From Chitinophaga eiseniae (lineage in GTDB: Bacteria; Bacteroidota; Bacteroidia; Chitinophagales; Chitinophagaceae): DNA of 64,000 nt. Location: the NCBI RefSeq assembly GCF_012641265.1, contig NZ_JABAHZ010000001.1:434001-498000 (forward strand), given 5' to 3'. Below the pieces are notes generated by a model. It did not search any database, was not told where the DNA came from, and saw only the letters and a program-made list of their open reading frames with translations. The position numbers and the translations under genes were made by a program. Shown here piece by piece: positions 17,054-25,892 of this stretch (position 1 is the first letter of the stretch; each line of letters opens with the position of its first letter).

Positions 17054-19381
17054 TTATTTCCTTTTTCTACGGATTAATAAAATCGTACTGCTGAGCAGCA
17101 ACAGGCCGGGAAGTACCCATAGGTAGGCGATCCGTTGTGCTTCCGCGCCGGAAGTGCCAATGGCCATGATATCGTCCTTAGGGCGGGGCCTTGGCGTATA
17201 TACGGGAGAGCGGTTGTAGGCCAGCCAGCTATACGCCGGCATCAGCAGGGTAACATTGCTGGCCAGCCTTACATTGCTCGCAAAATCAGCATCCCCGCAA
17301 ACAATGATCCGTTGTGCTTTGCCTTTTACCTCCCGTGATAGTTGGAGAATAGTATAGTAAGTGCTGCTTTTCCGGTCGCCTTCCTGGTAGTTGAACGGAG
17401 GCAGCGTGGAATCAGTTACCAGGGTGCCGGCTTTGAGCCAGGTTTGGTCTGGTAGTGTGCTGACCAGCGGCGTGATGGTAAAGAGGGGGTTGCTATCGGC
17501 AGATAAAGTGGTTGTTCCCGGCATCAGTATTTTCAGCGTGTCGTCGGGATCGTACCCCATCACGGAATCCAATCCTTCTGATAAATGATGGCAGGCAGGC
17601 AGCAGGTAGCTGATCACTTTATCCGGCGTTTCGTTATAGGTAGGGCGCACCAGTTGCCCTTCCGATAGCTGTACGCCTAACTGGGAGAGAAGAGGACGTA
17701 GTAAAGCCTGTTTGCCAGGCTCGCTCATGATGAGCATATTGCCTCCGTTGCTGATATAGCTATTTAACTTATCTGATACCTCTGGAGAGAGGGCTGTTTT
17801 AGGATCTGCCAGCAGTAAGGTAGTTACATCCGCGGGGATATTATGGGTATTTAGGTTTACGGTATCTACTTCAAAACCGGTATTTACCAGCGTTCCCCGG
17901 CCTCCTTTGTAGGCGGAGTGGAAGGCGTATCCGCGCTCGCCCGTTTTGTAAACACTGCGTTCCAGGTCGCCGGTTACCGCTGTTACTTTGGGTAAGGCGG
18001 GTTGCAGTAACTTTTGTAAGGCTGCGTTTACATTGGTTTCATCGGGCCAGAATATCGGGTCATCGAAGGTGCGGAGAAAGACGCTTTTACCTTTGTATTT
18101 CAGTTGCATCACCAGCCGGTAGCTCTCAGGACGCAGATCTATTTGCCGGTGCATTTCTTCGGGCGTCTTGAAGGCGGTGATGCTGATGTCGCGTGCGTCT
18201 GCATTTTCCACAGCAATTTCTTTCAGGGTTTTACCGGGGTATTGCTGGTACAACGAGCGATTGTCGGCGATGGAATCATTATCGTAATAGTAAACATACC
18301 GGAAGCGGATATCCGGTCTGAAGCGCAGGTAACGCTCCCATAAAGTGGCCAGGTAGTCTTCATTGCGCATTTCCGGCATCCCCCGGTCTATCCCTGCACC
18401 TAATAAATTGGTGTAGAGCGTTACTTCCAGCGTGCTGTCGCCCAACTGTTTAAGGGCTTGCTGCGTGCGTGGGTGAAGTGTATTGATGTTAGTGGCCGTA
18501 ACATCCCAATAGCCTGTCAGCGATGGCCTGGAACTGATATAGCCTATCAGCAGTGCCGCTGCCATTACTGCCAGGTACCTGCCTGCTTTTACATACCAGG
18601 GGCTGCTCCGGCGATCGTTTTGCAGCTTCAGCAAGGTAAAGCACACGAACATAGCGGAGATCACGATGAAGTAGATGACATCTTTAGTGGTAATAAGCCC
18701 CGTCAACATTTTCCCGGTTCGGTTTTGGAGAGACAGGAAATAGGTAAGATCCCTCACCAGGTCGTATCGTTGCCACAAGCCGCCTATATAGCTAAGGGTG
18801 AAGATAATGGCAAACGTACAGATGGCGGATACCACCTGGTAAGCGCTCAGGCTCGACATCAGTAAGCCGATGGCGGAATAAGCGCATACCAGCAGGTAAA
18901 ACCCCAGGGCGGCAGAAAAAAATATGCCGTAATCGGCATGCCGGATGCTGAAAAAACCGGATACCATAAATAGCGCTACAATGCCTACCAGTAGCAGGTT
19001 GTATAGCATAATGCCCAGGTACTTCCCCAATATAATATTACGCAGGCGGACAGGAGAGGAGTAAAGTAAGGCTATAGCGCCGGTGTTGACTTCCCGGCTG
19101 ATAAGTCCCATCGTCAGTATCGGAACAAACAGGTACAGGTTGCGTACTACATTTATGAATATGCCACTTTTGAGAAATATGCTCGTGGTCAGCGAATTGC
19201 CAAATCCCTCAAAGTTCGGTGTAAGTTTTATCATCACCTCCTGCCAGTTGGCGATGCCAAATATAGCAGGCGTGTAGAAGATAGCGCATTGCACCAGGAA
19301 CACGATCATGACAAACCATGCTATGGGAGAGTAGAACAGGAAACGAAACTCATTTTTGGCTATCTTAAATATGATCTTCAT
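17054..19381 (-). CDS. ABC-2 permease fused to GldG-like periplasmic domain (paralogue 2)
   Basis: The 775-residue protein fuses two functions usually on separate genes. The N-terminal 270 residues form a six-helix ABC-2 permease like GldF (FYSPIAWFVMIVFL, YSSPVRLRNIILGKYLG). After one more span comes a large GldG-like periplasmic domain (NINTLHPRTQQALKQLGDST, TLLLADPKTALSPEVSDKL, GGNMLIMSEPGKQ). A final membrane span and a basic tail IRRKRK end the protein. GldF/GldG with the ATPase GldA form an ABC system needed for gliding in flavobacteria, but the fusion and neighbours here suggest a different exporter. It works with the ATPase at 21807-22724 and the paralogue upstream. Confidence 0.85.
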   Translation of the reverse strand: MKIIFKIAKNEFRFLFYSPIAWFVMIVFLVQCAIFYTPAIFGIANWQEVMIKLTPNFEGFGNSLTTSIFLKSGIFINVVRNLYLFVPILTMGLISREVNTGAIALLYSSPVRLRNIILGKYLGIMLYNLLLVGIVALFMVSGFFSIRHADYGIFFSAALGFYLLVCAYSAIGLLMSSLSAYQVVSAICTFAIIFTLSYIGGLWQRYDLVRDLTYFLSLQNRTGKMLTGLITTKDVIYFIVISAMFVCFTLLKLQNDRRSSPWYVKAGRYLAVMAAALLIGYISSRPSLTGYWDVTATNINTLHPRTQQALKQLGDSTLEVTLYTNLLGAGIDRGMPEMRNEDYLATLWERYLRFRPDIRFRYVYYYDNDSIADNRSLYQQYPGKTLKEIAVENADARDISITAFKTPEEMHRQIDLRPESYRLVMQLKYKGKSVFLRTFDDPIFWPDETNVNAALQKLLQPALPKVTAVTGDLERSVYKTGERGYAFHSAYKGGRGTLVNTGFEVDTVNLNTHNIPADVTTLLLADPKTALSPEVSDKLNSYISNGGNMLIMSEPGKQALLRPLLSQLGVQLSEGQLVRPTYNETPDKVISYLLPACHHLSEGLDSVMGYDPDDTLKILMPGTTTLSADSNPLFTITPLVSTLPDQTWLKAGTLVTDSTLPPFNYQEGDRKSSTYYTILQLSREVKGKAQRIIVCGDADFASNVRLASNVTLLMPAYSWLAYNRSPVYTPRPRPKDDIMAIGTSGAEAQRIAYLWVLPGLLLLSSTILLIRRKRK

Positions 19382-19445
19382 TGTGATTTTTTTAACTGTT
19401 TAAATACATGCTAACGGCGCCGGGTATACGTCATCTGCTATCTCT

Positions 19446-21785
19446 CTATTTCCTTTTCCTTCTTACCAACACCATAGTACCGGCCAGCAGTAACAATCCG
19501 GGCAGGAGGTAGATGTATATTATTTTTTGCCTGGCTGCTCCTTCAGGACTAAGCACCACCCTGTTGTCCTGAGGAAAAGGTTGGGGCGTATATACCGGGT
19601 ATTCGCCATTGCATAACCAGCTGTAGAAAGCGTGAGAGAGATCATCGGCCAACCGGAAGTTGCTGATACAGTCGGCATCACCGCACACGATAACGTGTTG
19701 TTCCTTCCCTTTTAGCTGCCTGGATAATGCGATGACCGCCGGGAAACTGGAGGGCGCAGTATCGCCTTCTTTTGGGTTATAAACAGGAGCTGTGGAATCC
19801 GTTACCAGCTTACCGGCTTTCTGCCAGGCAGATTCCGGCAGCGTCATTACCCATGGCTGTACTGTAAAGCCGTTATCGTTCGTATAGGCAATACCGGTAA
19901 CGCCCGCAAATATGTTCTTGATGCTGTCGGTATATATTTTATGGTCCCATACCCGTTTAAATTGCCGGAAATAGGGCTCTTCCACCCGGCTAAACGCATC
20001 ATAGGTATAGTAAACCCATACCTTATCCGGTGTTTCGTTGGCAGTGGGTTGTACCAGTTGCCCTTTCATCAGCTCAACGCCTAACGGGGCAAGCAGCGGA
20101 GCCAGTATATGTTGCTTGCCAGGTTCTGCCAGCACCAGCAGGTTACCGCCTTGATTAATATAATTCCTGATCTTTTGTTGCACAATAACGGGCAGCTCCA
20201 TGCGTGGGTCGGCGAGCACCAGTATCCGGGCATCCGCGGGAATGTCCTGTGCTGCCAGGTTGAGTGTATCAAGGTCGAAACCGATTTGCAGCAATGCATG
20301 GCCTTTCCTTTTACTGGTAGCATGTGCAGCATATTCCCTTTCTCCTGTTTTATAAATGTTGCGTTCCAGCTGGCCGGTTACAAAGTATACTTTGGGGATG
20401 GGAGCTTGCAGCAAGCGTCTGAGGGCGGCATTCACATTAGTTTCTTCCGGCCACAGCATATCCTCAAGCCCCAGGCGGAGGAAGGTAGTGCGGCCCCGGT
20501 ATTTGAGCTGCATAACGAGTCGGTAGTTTTCCGGCGCCAGGTCTATGATCCGGCGCATTTCTTCCGGTGATTTGAAAAGCGATGAATCTACCTGGAACCC
20601 ACGCGCAATCAGCCCGGCAATCTGCTGCAGACTTTTTCCCGGGTAAGTTTTATAGATGGAGCTGTCGCCCGGAGGAACCGCGTAGTAGTAACAGTACCTG
20701 AATTGTATGCCTGGTTTAAAGCGCAGGTACTTTTCCCAAAAATCTGATAAGTAGCTATTTCGCGCTGCAGGCAGGCCATGGTTCACATTCTGATCAAATA
20801 AATTGCAATAGAGGGTTACTTCCAGCGTACTGTCGCCCAGTTGCTTTATAATTTCCTGTGTGCGCGGGTGCAGGGTATTCTCATGCCGCGCGGTAGTATC
20901 CAGGTAGCCGGTAAACCGTGGACGGGAACTGATATACCCGATCACTAATACCGATACGGTCACCAGCAGGTAACGGGAGGCTTTCACATACCAGGGCCGG
21001 TTTTCCTGTCCGCTCCTTAAGCGTATCAGTGTAAAGCTGACAAATAGGTAAATAATCAGCAGGTAATAGAGTACATCCTTGGTAGAGATAAGCCCGATCA
21101 GCATTTTTTCTGTGCGGCCTGCAATGGAAAGGAAATAAGTGAGATCCCGGATAAAATCGTATTGCTGCCATAAGTGCCCAACGCTATTCAGCATAAAGAG
21201 TACCGTGAAGCTGGCAATGGCGGCGATTACCTGGTAAAGGGTAAGACTCGACATAAAAAAGCCGATGGCAGTCAATGCGCTTAGAAGCAAATAGAAACCG
21301 AATACGGCCGATAAAAGCAATCCAAAGTCGAGATGCCGGATATCAAAGAAACCGGATATAATAAAAATGCAAATGATCAATATCAACAGGACGTTATAGG
21401 CAAGTATTCCCAGGTATTTCCCCACTACAATTTCGCGCAGTTTCACCGGGGAGGAATAAAGCAGCCTGGCGGTACCGTTGTTGAATTCCCGGTTAATCAC
21501 GCTCATGGTAAGCAGTGGAACGAAGAGATAGATATTCTGGAGAATACTAAAGAAAAAGCTGCCGGTCGGGTTAGAGAAGATGGACCCGGTGACGGATTCT
21601 GTTACCCAAAGGTCGGCGTAAGGTTTATTACTGTATACCAGGTAACTGGCCTTGGCCCAGGAATAGAGGATACCGGTATAAAAGAAACTGCACATCACCA
21701 GGAAGATGATGGAAAGAAACCAGGCTATTGGTGAGTAAAATAGGTTACGGAACTCGTTTTTCGCTATTTTGAACGTTGTTTGCAT
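19446..21785 (-). CDS. ABC-2 permease fused to GldG-like periplasmic domain (paralogue 1)
   Basis: This 779-residue protein has the same architecture as its downstream neighbour: GldF-type membrane domain (starts KIAKNEFRNLFYSPIAW), then a GldG-type domain (HENTLHPRTQEIIKQLGDST, ILVLADPRMELPVIVQQKI, QGGNLLVLAEPGKQ), a terminal membrane span and an RRKRK tail. The two are clear tandem duplicates and probably form a heterodimeric channel with the ATPase whose gene lies 21 bp upstream. Both halves being duplicated as a fused unit means the fusion came before the duplication. Confidence 0.85.
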   Translation of the reverse strand: MQTTFKIAKNEFRNLFYSPIAWFLSIIFLVMCSFFYTGILYSWAKASYLVYSNKPYADLWVTESVTGSIFSNPTGSFFFSILQNIYLFVPLLTMSVINREFNNGTARLLYSSPVKLREIVVGKYLGILAYNVLLILIICIFIISGFFDIRHLDFGLLLSAVFGFYLLLSALTAIGFFMSSLTLYQVIAAIASFTVLFMLNSVGHLWQQYDFIRDLTYFLSIAGRTEKMLIGLISTKDVLYYLLIIYLFVSFTLIRLRSGQENRPWYVKASRYLLVTVSVLVIGYISSRPRFTGYLDTTARHENTLHPRTQEIIKQLGDSTLEVTLYCNLFDQNVNHGLPAARNSYLSDFWEKYLRFKPGIQFRYCYYYAVPPGDSSIYKTYPGKSLQQIAGLIARGFQVDSSLFKSPEEMRRIIDLAPENYRLVMQLKYRGRTTFLRLGLEDMLWPEETNVNAALRRLLQAPIPKVYFVTGQLERNIYKTGEREYAAHATSKRKGHALLQIGFDLDTLNLAAQDIPADARILVLADPRMELPVIVQQKIRNYINQGGNLLVLAEPGKQHILAPLLAPLGVELMKGQLVQPTANETPDKVWVYYTYDAFSRVEEPYFRQFKRVWDHKIYTDSIKNIFAGVTGIAYTNDNGFTVQPWVMTLPESAWQKAGKLVTDSTAPVYNPKEGDTAPSSFPAVIALSRQLKGKEQHVIVCGDADCISNFRLADDLSHAFYSWLCNGEYPVYTPQPFPQDNRVVLSPEGAARQKIIYIYLLPGLLLLAGTMVLVRRKRK

Positions 21786-21806
21786 AAGCGCTCCTTTATA
21801 TGGCTT

Positions 21807-22724
21807 TTAGTACGACCGGGCGGATAATTGTTTAAAGATGTCATCCAGCAATCCTTTATCGAAGCTGATCTCCCGCAGGCGCCAGTCGTGTTGCATGCTG
21901 GCGGCTATCAGTCTTTCTGTAATGTCGGGGTCGCCGTCGAAATAGATGCGCACCTGTTTACTGCTGAGGAATTCCACGCGGGTAACGCCCTTAACGAGCA
22001 GGAGTTCTTCCCTTGAGGGAGGATTTTCCATCTGCATCAGTACCGTACTGGCCTGTGCATAGTTGTTGAAAGCATCCATACTGTCTGAGAATACGATCCT
22101 TCCGGCTTCTATCATGATGATCTCCTTACAGAGCAGGCTGATTTCAGACAGGATATGGGAAGACAGCAGCACGGTGTGCTCCTGGGCTATTTCCCGTATT
22201 AGTTTCCTGGCTTCAATCAGTTGATTGGGATCGAGGCCGTTGGTGGGTTCGTCCATCACTACCAGTTTGGGTTTATGAATGATGGCCTGTGCAATCCCTA
22301 CGCGCTGCCGGTATCCGCCTGAAAGATTTTTTATGAGCCTGGAACTGAAATGCGTAATGCCGCAACGTTCTTTGGCTTCGTCCATGGCCGGCTTGATCTT
22401 GCGCTTATCCATTAGCCGCAGTTGGGCGCAGTAGGTAAGGTATTCATCGATCGTGAGGTCCGTATAAAGAGGCGGTGTTTGTGGCAGGAAGCCAATCTCT
22501 TTTTTGGCCGCTTCCGGTTCTTTTTCCAGGTCGATACCATTGATGAATACTTTGCCGCTCGTTTGGTGTAATGCGCCGCAGATAATGTTCATGGTAGTGG
22601 ATTTTCCGGCGCCATTAGATCCCAGTAATCCGATTACGCCTGTTTGCCCGATCTCAATGTTGATATCCCGTATAGCCCAGTTGCTGGTATATTTGTGGGA
22701 GAGCGACGTTGTTTTTAAGATCAT
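21807..22724 (-). CDS. ABC transporter ATP-binding protein (GldA-like)
   Basis: A complete 305-residue nucleotide-binding subunit: Walker A GSNGAGKST (35-43), Q-loop FLPQTPPLY, signature LSGGYRQ (134-140), Walker B LVVMDEP (154-160) and an H-switch in LLSSHILSE. A C-terminal accessory domain of about 90 residues is typical of ABC-2/GldA-type exporters. It is the first gene of the exporter block, with the two permease genes directly downstream. Confidence 0.93.
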   Translation of the reverse strand: MILKTTSLSHKYTSNWAIRDINIEIGQTGVIGLLGSNGAGKSTTMNIICGALHQTSGKVFINGIDLEKEPEAAKKEIGFLPQTPPLYTDLTIDEYLTYCAQLRLMDKRKIKPAMDEAKERCGITHFSSRLIKNLSGGYRQRVGIAQAIIHKPKLVVMDEPTNGLDPNQLIEARKLIREIAQEHTVLLSSHILSEISLLCKEIIMIEAGRIVFSDSMDAFNNYAQASTVLMQMENPPSREELLLVKGVTRVEFLSSKQVRIYFDGDPDITERLIAASMQHDWRLREISFDKGLLDDIFKQLSARSY

Positions 22725-22757
22725 GTTTTCTTTTTTATCGGCAAATGTTTCCCCTGT

Positions 22758-22782
22758 GCCACGCGCTATTAAAGCGCGTGGC
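22758..22782. terminator. Intercistronic hairpin between ECF sigma and ABC exporter genes
   Basis: A perfect 10-bp GC-rich stem (GCCACGCGCT / AGCGCGTGGC) with loop ATTAA lies in the only sizeable gap (99 bp) between the sigma gene and the ABC ATPase on the minus strand. No T-run follows, so it may attenuate or stabilise the transcript rather than end it. Confidence 0.45.
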
Positions 22783-22823
22783 CAAGATGGGTCATTGCCT
22801 GGTGAAGTAGGATATTGATATGT

Positions 22824-23588
22824 TTAAGAATGTACCTGCACCACTAATTGGGTGCTGCTGCATTGCGCGTTGGGTAAATGCTTTTTAATTGTTTCCTTTA
22901 CTTTATATAAATCCCTGAGCGGAACAATTGTATTACTTGTTTTGAAAAAAATCTGGTTGAGCACAAAAAAGAGAAAGAAGAAGGAGAGGCTCACCATATG
23001 TTCTTTTACAAACTGCATAGCCCGCAGCAGGTGCACCTTTACTGTATTGGGCGACACTTTCAGGTAGCTGGCAATTTCCTGCCGGCGCAGCCCCTGTTCC
23101 CGGCTCAGGTAATATACCAGCCGTTGTTTTTCCGGCAGCTTGTCTAATATGGCATGGAACAATGCTGTTTGTTCTTTTTGAATCAGTTGTTTTTCTGTAT
23201 TGGTGCAATGTACTTGTTTCCCCGCTTGCAGATGTTCCACCAAACGCGATTGCCGCTGTTCTCTTTGCAGTTGTTTATAGGCGAGACGAATGACTACCCG
23301 GTATAGCCATCCGCCCAGGTTGTCGGGCGTTAATCTGTTGCGTTGCTGCCACAGGCGGAGGAAGGCTTCCTGTACAATGTCTTCCGCTGCCGGTGTGTCG
23401 TGCGTAATACGGAGAGCAGCATGGAACAGGCTGGGAGAATAGGTTTGCACAATCCTGTCAAAAGTATTTTTATTTTCCAGGAAGACATGATCCCGGCTCG
23501 TTTCCCGTTTATGCGCAAACAGGTGAACGGATGTTGTCTTCATTGTGATGAACATTTCTTGTTGCATATATTCAAACTTATCGGCCAT
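22824..23588 (-). CDS. ECF-type sigma-70 factor with C-terminal membrane segment
   Basis: The 254-residue protein has sigma region 2 (AAEDIVQEAFLRLWQQRNRL, 67-86) and a region 4 helix-turn-helix (RRQEIASYLKVSPNTVKVHLL, about 168-188). After region 4 comes an unusual extension: a strongly hydrophobic segment (about 198-215, MVSLSFFFLFFVLNQIFF) and about 38 further residues. No FecR gene is adjacent; it sits between the DUF4397 lipoprotein gene (15-bp gap) and the ABC exporter. It could control the exporter/MutS block or the upstream susCD genes. The start is uncertain, as in-frame ATGs also occur at residues 8, 12 and 16. Confidence 0.87.
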   Translation of the reverse strand: MADKFEYMQQEMFITMKTTSVHLFAHKRETSRDHVFLENKNTFDRIVQTYSPSLFHAALRITHDTPAAEDIVQEAFLRLWQQRNRLTPDNLGGWLYRVVIRLAYKQLQREQRQSRLVEHLQAGKQVHCTNTEKQLIQKEQTALFHAILDKLPEKQRLVYYLSREQGLRRQEIASYLKVSPNTVKVHLLRAMQFVKEHMVSLSFFFLFFVLNQIFFKTSNTIVPLRDLYKVKETIKKHLPNAQCSSTQLVVQVHS

Positions 23589-23603
23589 GGGCAGCTTACG
23601 GGT

Positions 23604-24383
23604 TTAGTAGTTATTGATCAACAGCACATTTTGCGGACTGTTACCAGATCCGTTGTCAGGAAGTCCTGTCACCGCCAGGGTACGGTTGCGGAAGCGCCAG
23701 GTGTTGGCGGGGTTATTAGGATCGGATGAACTGTTGTTGATACCGGTAGCGGTAAAGGTGCAGAGCAGCTGACCGCTACCGGCATCGTGAAACTCGAACG
23801 TATATACGCTGTCGGTTGACCGGGCGGCATAACTTTTAAAACCAGTGATCCCTTTATAGGATAACAGTTTTACTTCGCTGCCGGCTGGCTGTCCCTGCAG
23901 GTTGATACTTATTGGTGCGCTACCCGGTGAGAGGTTCACGAAACGTATGCCGGTGGTGCTGTCTGTTATTGCCCGGTATGGCGGTTGGTCAACGCTCAGC
24001 AGGGTATCTGGCTGGCTCAGTGTACCTGTTACAAACAGGGTATTGATGGAGCCTACAGGCAGGTGGAGTGTAACCATCGCCAGTGGTTTACTTTTGGGCA
24101 GAGTATCCGGATAGTTGTATAAGTGCAGTGTTTGCGTTCCGCTGTATGCGCTGAATTGATAGTCGGTGAGGAATGTGGCATACCGGATCCGCTGGGTGTT
24201 TAAATAGTAATTCGGCAGGGTATCCGCATCGCTGAAGTTGACAACGAGGGCGTCGGTGCCGGGTACGGCATTAATCACGGTGAGCGATGCCGTGCCGGGT
24301 GGCGTATTGCGTTCTTTCCGGCAGGCGGTTATTACCAGCAGTAATACGAGATAGACCAGGTATTTATGAAATATTGATAGCAT
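23604..24383 (-). CDS. DUF4397-containing lipoprotein (circuit B)
   Basis: The 259-residue lipoprotein has the lipobox VITAC (lipidated Cys21) and a DUF4397-type beta region (ASLTVINAVPGTDALVVNFSD, then GIRFVNLSPGSAPISINLQG), which likely forms two beta-sandwich repeats. Such lipoproteins are common next to SusC/SusD pairs and may be extra surface binding proteins. It starts 17 bp after susD. Substrate cannot be inferred. Confidence 0.82.
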   Translation of the reverse strand: MLSIFHKYLVYLVLLLVITACRKERNTPPGTASLTVINAVPGTDALVVNFSDADTLPNYYLNTQRIRYATFLTDYQFSAYSGTQTLHLYNYPDTLPKSKPLAMVTLHLPVGSINTLFVTGTLSQPDTLLSVDQPPYRAITDSTTGIRFVNLSPGSAPISINLQGQPAGSEVKLLSYKGITGFKSYAARSTDSVYTFEFHDAGSGQLLCTFTATGINNSSSDPNNPANTWRFRNRTLAVTGLPDNGSGNSPQNVLLINNY

Positions 24384-24400
24384 GGTATTTATTTTAAGGT

Positions 24401-25864
24401 TTAATACCCTGGATTTTGTACCAGGTGAAGATCTTTGTTGAGATCAGACGGAGGCAGGGGATAGAGCAACTGGTAGTCGCCTGCCCATGGTTGTTTCAGC
24501 GCTATTTGCGACAATACTTTAGTGGCTTGCCCGGTTCGTTTCAAGTAGAACCACCGGTGCGCCCATTCGCAGAAAAATTCCACCTGCCATTCATGCGCGA
24601 TGGCCGCTTGCAAGTCGGCCGGCGACAGGTTACCTATTAGCGCCGGCAGGCCCGCCCGGGCACGAACGGTATTGAGATCTGCGATAGCACCGGCGATGTT
24701 GCCGCCCGTTCCATTGGCCTGTGCTTCCGCCCTTACCAGGTATAGCTCTGCCAGCCTCAGTACCGTAGGATATTCAACCGGGTCGGCGCCCTGGGTATAA
24801 TTGAAGTTGCCTATCTTGTACTTTTTCATGTAATAACCGGTAAGGGGTGAACTGTAAATAGGCAGTGAATCTACCCACTCGCTTCGCCGCTTATCGCCCT
24901 GCTCAAAGGCGTTCAACAGTTGGGAAGACAATACGTATTGGAATATACCGGTTGTATCTCCCGGCGTGCGGATATAAAGTCCGGGAAGGAAGGTTACACC
25001 GTCAGGGGTATTATCATTATCGGTGACTTTAGTTTTAGGATTGAGCTGCCAGATGGCTTCCCGGCTGCTATTCAGGAACACGTTGCCAAGGCTGGGTTCC
25101 AGGGCAAACAACGACTGCTGGTTGATGAGTTCCGTAGCCATGGCGGTGGCACTGGCATAATCTTTTTTGAAGAGGTATACCCTGGCCAGCAGCGCGGTGG
25201 CTGCCCATTTATTTACCCGTACTCTTTTCCCTTTGCCGGCACTATAGTTGTCTGCCAGGTTATTCCGTGCCTGCTGCAAATCGGTGATGATCTGTTGATA
25301 TACGGCATCTTGCGGGCTGCGGGCAATAGTTGCTACGGCATTGTAGTTAATAGTGAGTATCAATGGCACATCTCCATAAAAATTTACCAGGTAGAAATAG
25401 CAGAAGGCCCGCAGGCACTTTGCTTCTGCTGTAAGCTGCTGGCGCGCACTATCGTGAAGTTCATGGGAGGTGGAAGCAGCAATTCCTTCTATCACGGCAT
25501 TGGTATTATAAATAGTGCTGTAGGCCGACGTCCAGATATTATCAGTGGGCGTCGTACGGGCGTTACCGATGCCCATTACAGTAATGTGATTAGTGTTGAT
25601 AGGATAGTAAGTACTGTTAACGCTATTGAATGTCAGCATTTCATCGGCAGAAAGGCTACCATACAGGGATGCGATAGATTTGGAAAAGGCGGCATCTGCC
25701 AGGAGACTGTTGTAAACGCCATTCATAGCGGAATTGGCCAGCGCGTCGGAGCTGAAAACGGCCGTGTTGCTGATCCGGTCTGTTGGCTCGGAAATAGATA
25801 CCAGTTTGTTACAGGCACACAACAGCACCATGGGAAGCAACAGGATAAACCATTTATTTTTCAT
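24401..25864 (-). CDS. SusD/RagB family nutrient-binding lipoprotein (circuit B)
   Basis: A 487-residue surface lipoprotein with lipobox LLCAC (lipidated Cys18). SusD features include the N-terminal segment after the Cys (NKLVSISEPTDRI), the TPR-type helix LTAEAKCLRAFCYFYLVNFYGDVPL and the conserved C-terminal domain (PTVLRLAELYLVRAEAQ, LNTVRARAGLPAL, HEWQVEFFCEWAHRWFYLKRTG), with the usual ending NPGY. I chose ATG at 25864; an ATG six codons earlier is possible. It is the partner of the SusC just upstream. Confidence 0.95.
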   Translation of the reverse strand: MKNKWFILLLPMVLLCACNKLVSISEPTDRISNTAVFSSDALANSAMNGVYNSLLADAAFSKSIASLYGSLSADEMLTFNSVNSTYYPINTNHITVMGIGNARTTPTDNIWTSAYSTIYNTNAVIEGIAASTSHELHDSARQQLTAEAKCLRAFCYFYLVNFYGDVPLILTINYNAVATIARSPQDAVYQQIITDLQQARNNLADNYSAGKGKRVRVNKWAATALLARVYLFKKDYASATAMATELINQQSLFALEPSLGNVFLNSSREAIWQLNPKTKVTDNDNTPDGVTFLPGLYIRTPGDTTGIFQYVLSSQLLNAFEQGDKRRSEWVDSLPIYSSPLTGYYMKKYKIGNFNYTQGADPVEYPTVLRLAELYLVRAEAQANGTGGNIAGAIADLNTVRARAGLPALIGNLSPADLQAAIAHEWQVEFFCEWAHRWFYLKRTGQATKVLSQIALKQPWAGDYQLLYPLPPSDLNKDLHLVQNPGY

Positions 25865-25892
25865 ATCGGTATCGTGTTTCATATTCTTACGT

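Noticed and set aside
17054..22724. Gliding motility gldA-gldF-gldG operon
   Set aside because: The permease and GldG-like parts are fused and duplicated, and no other gld gene is nearby; naming them gld would overstate the evidence.
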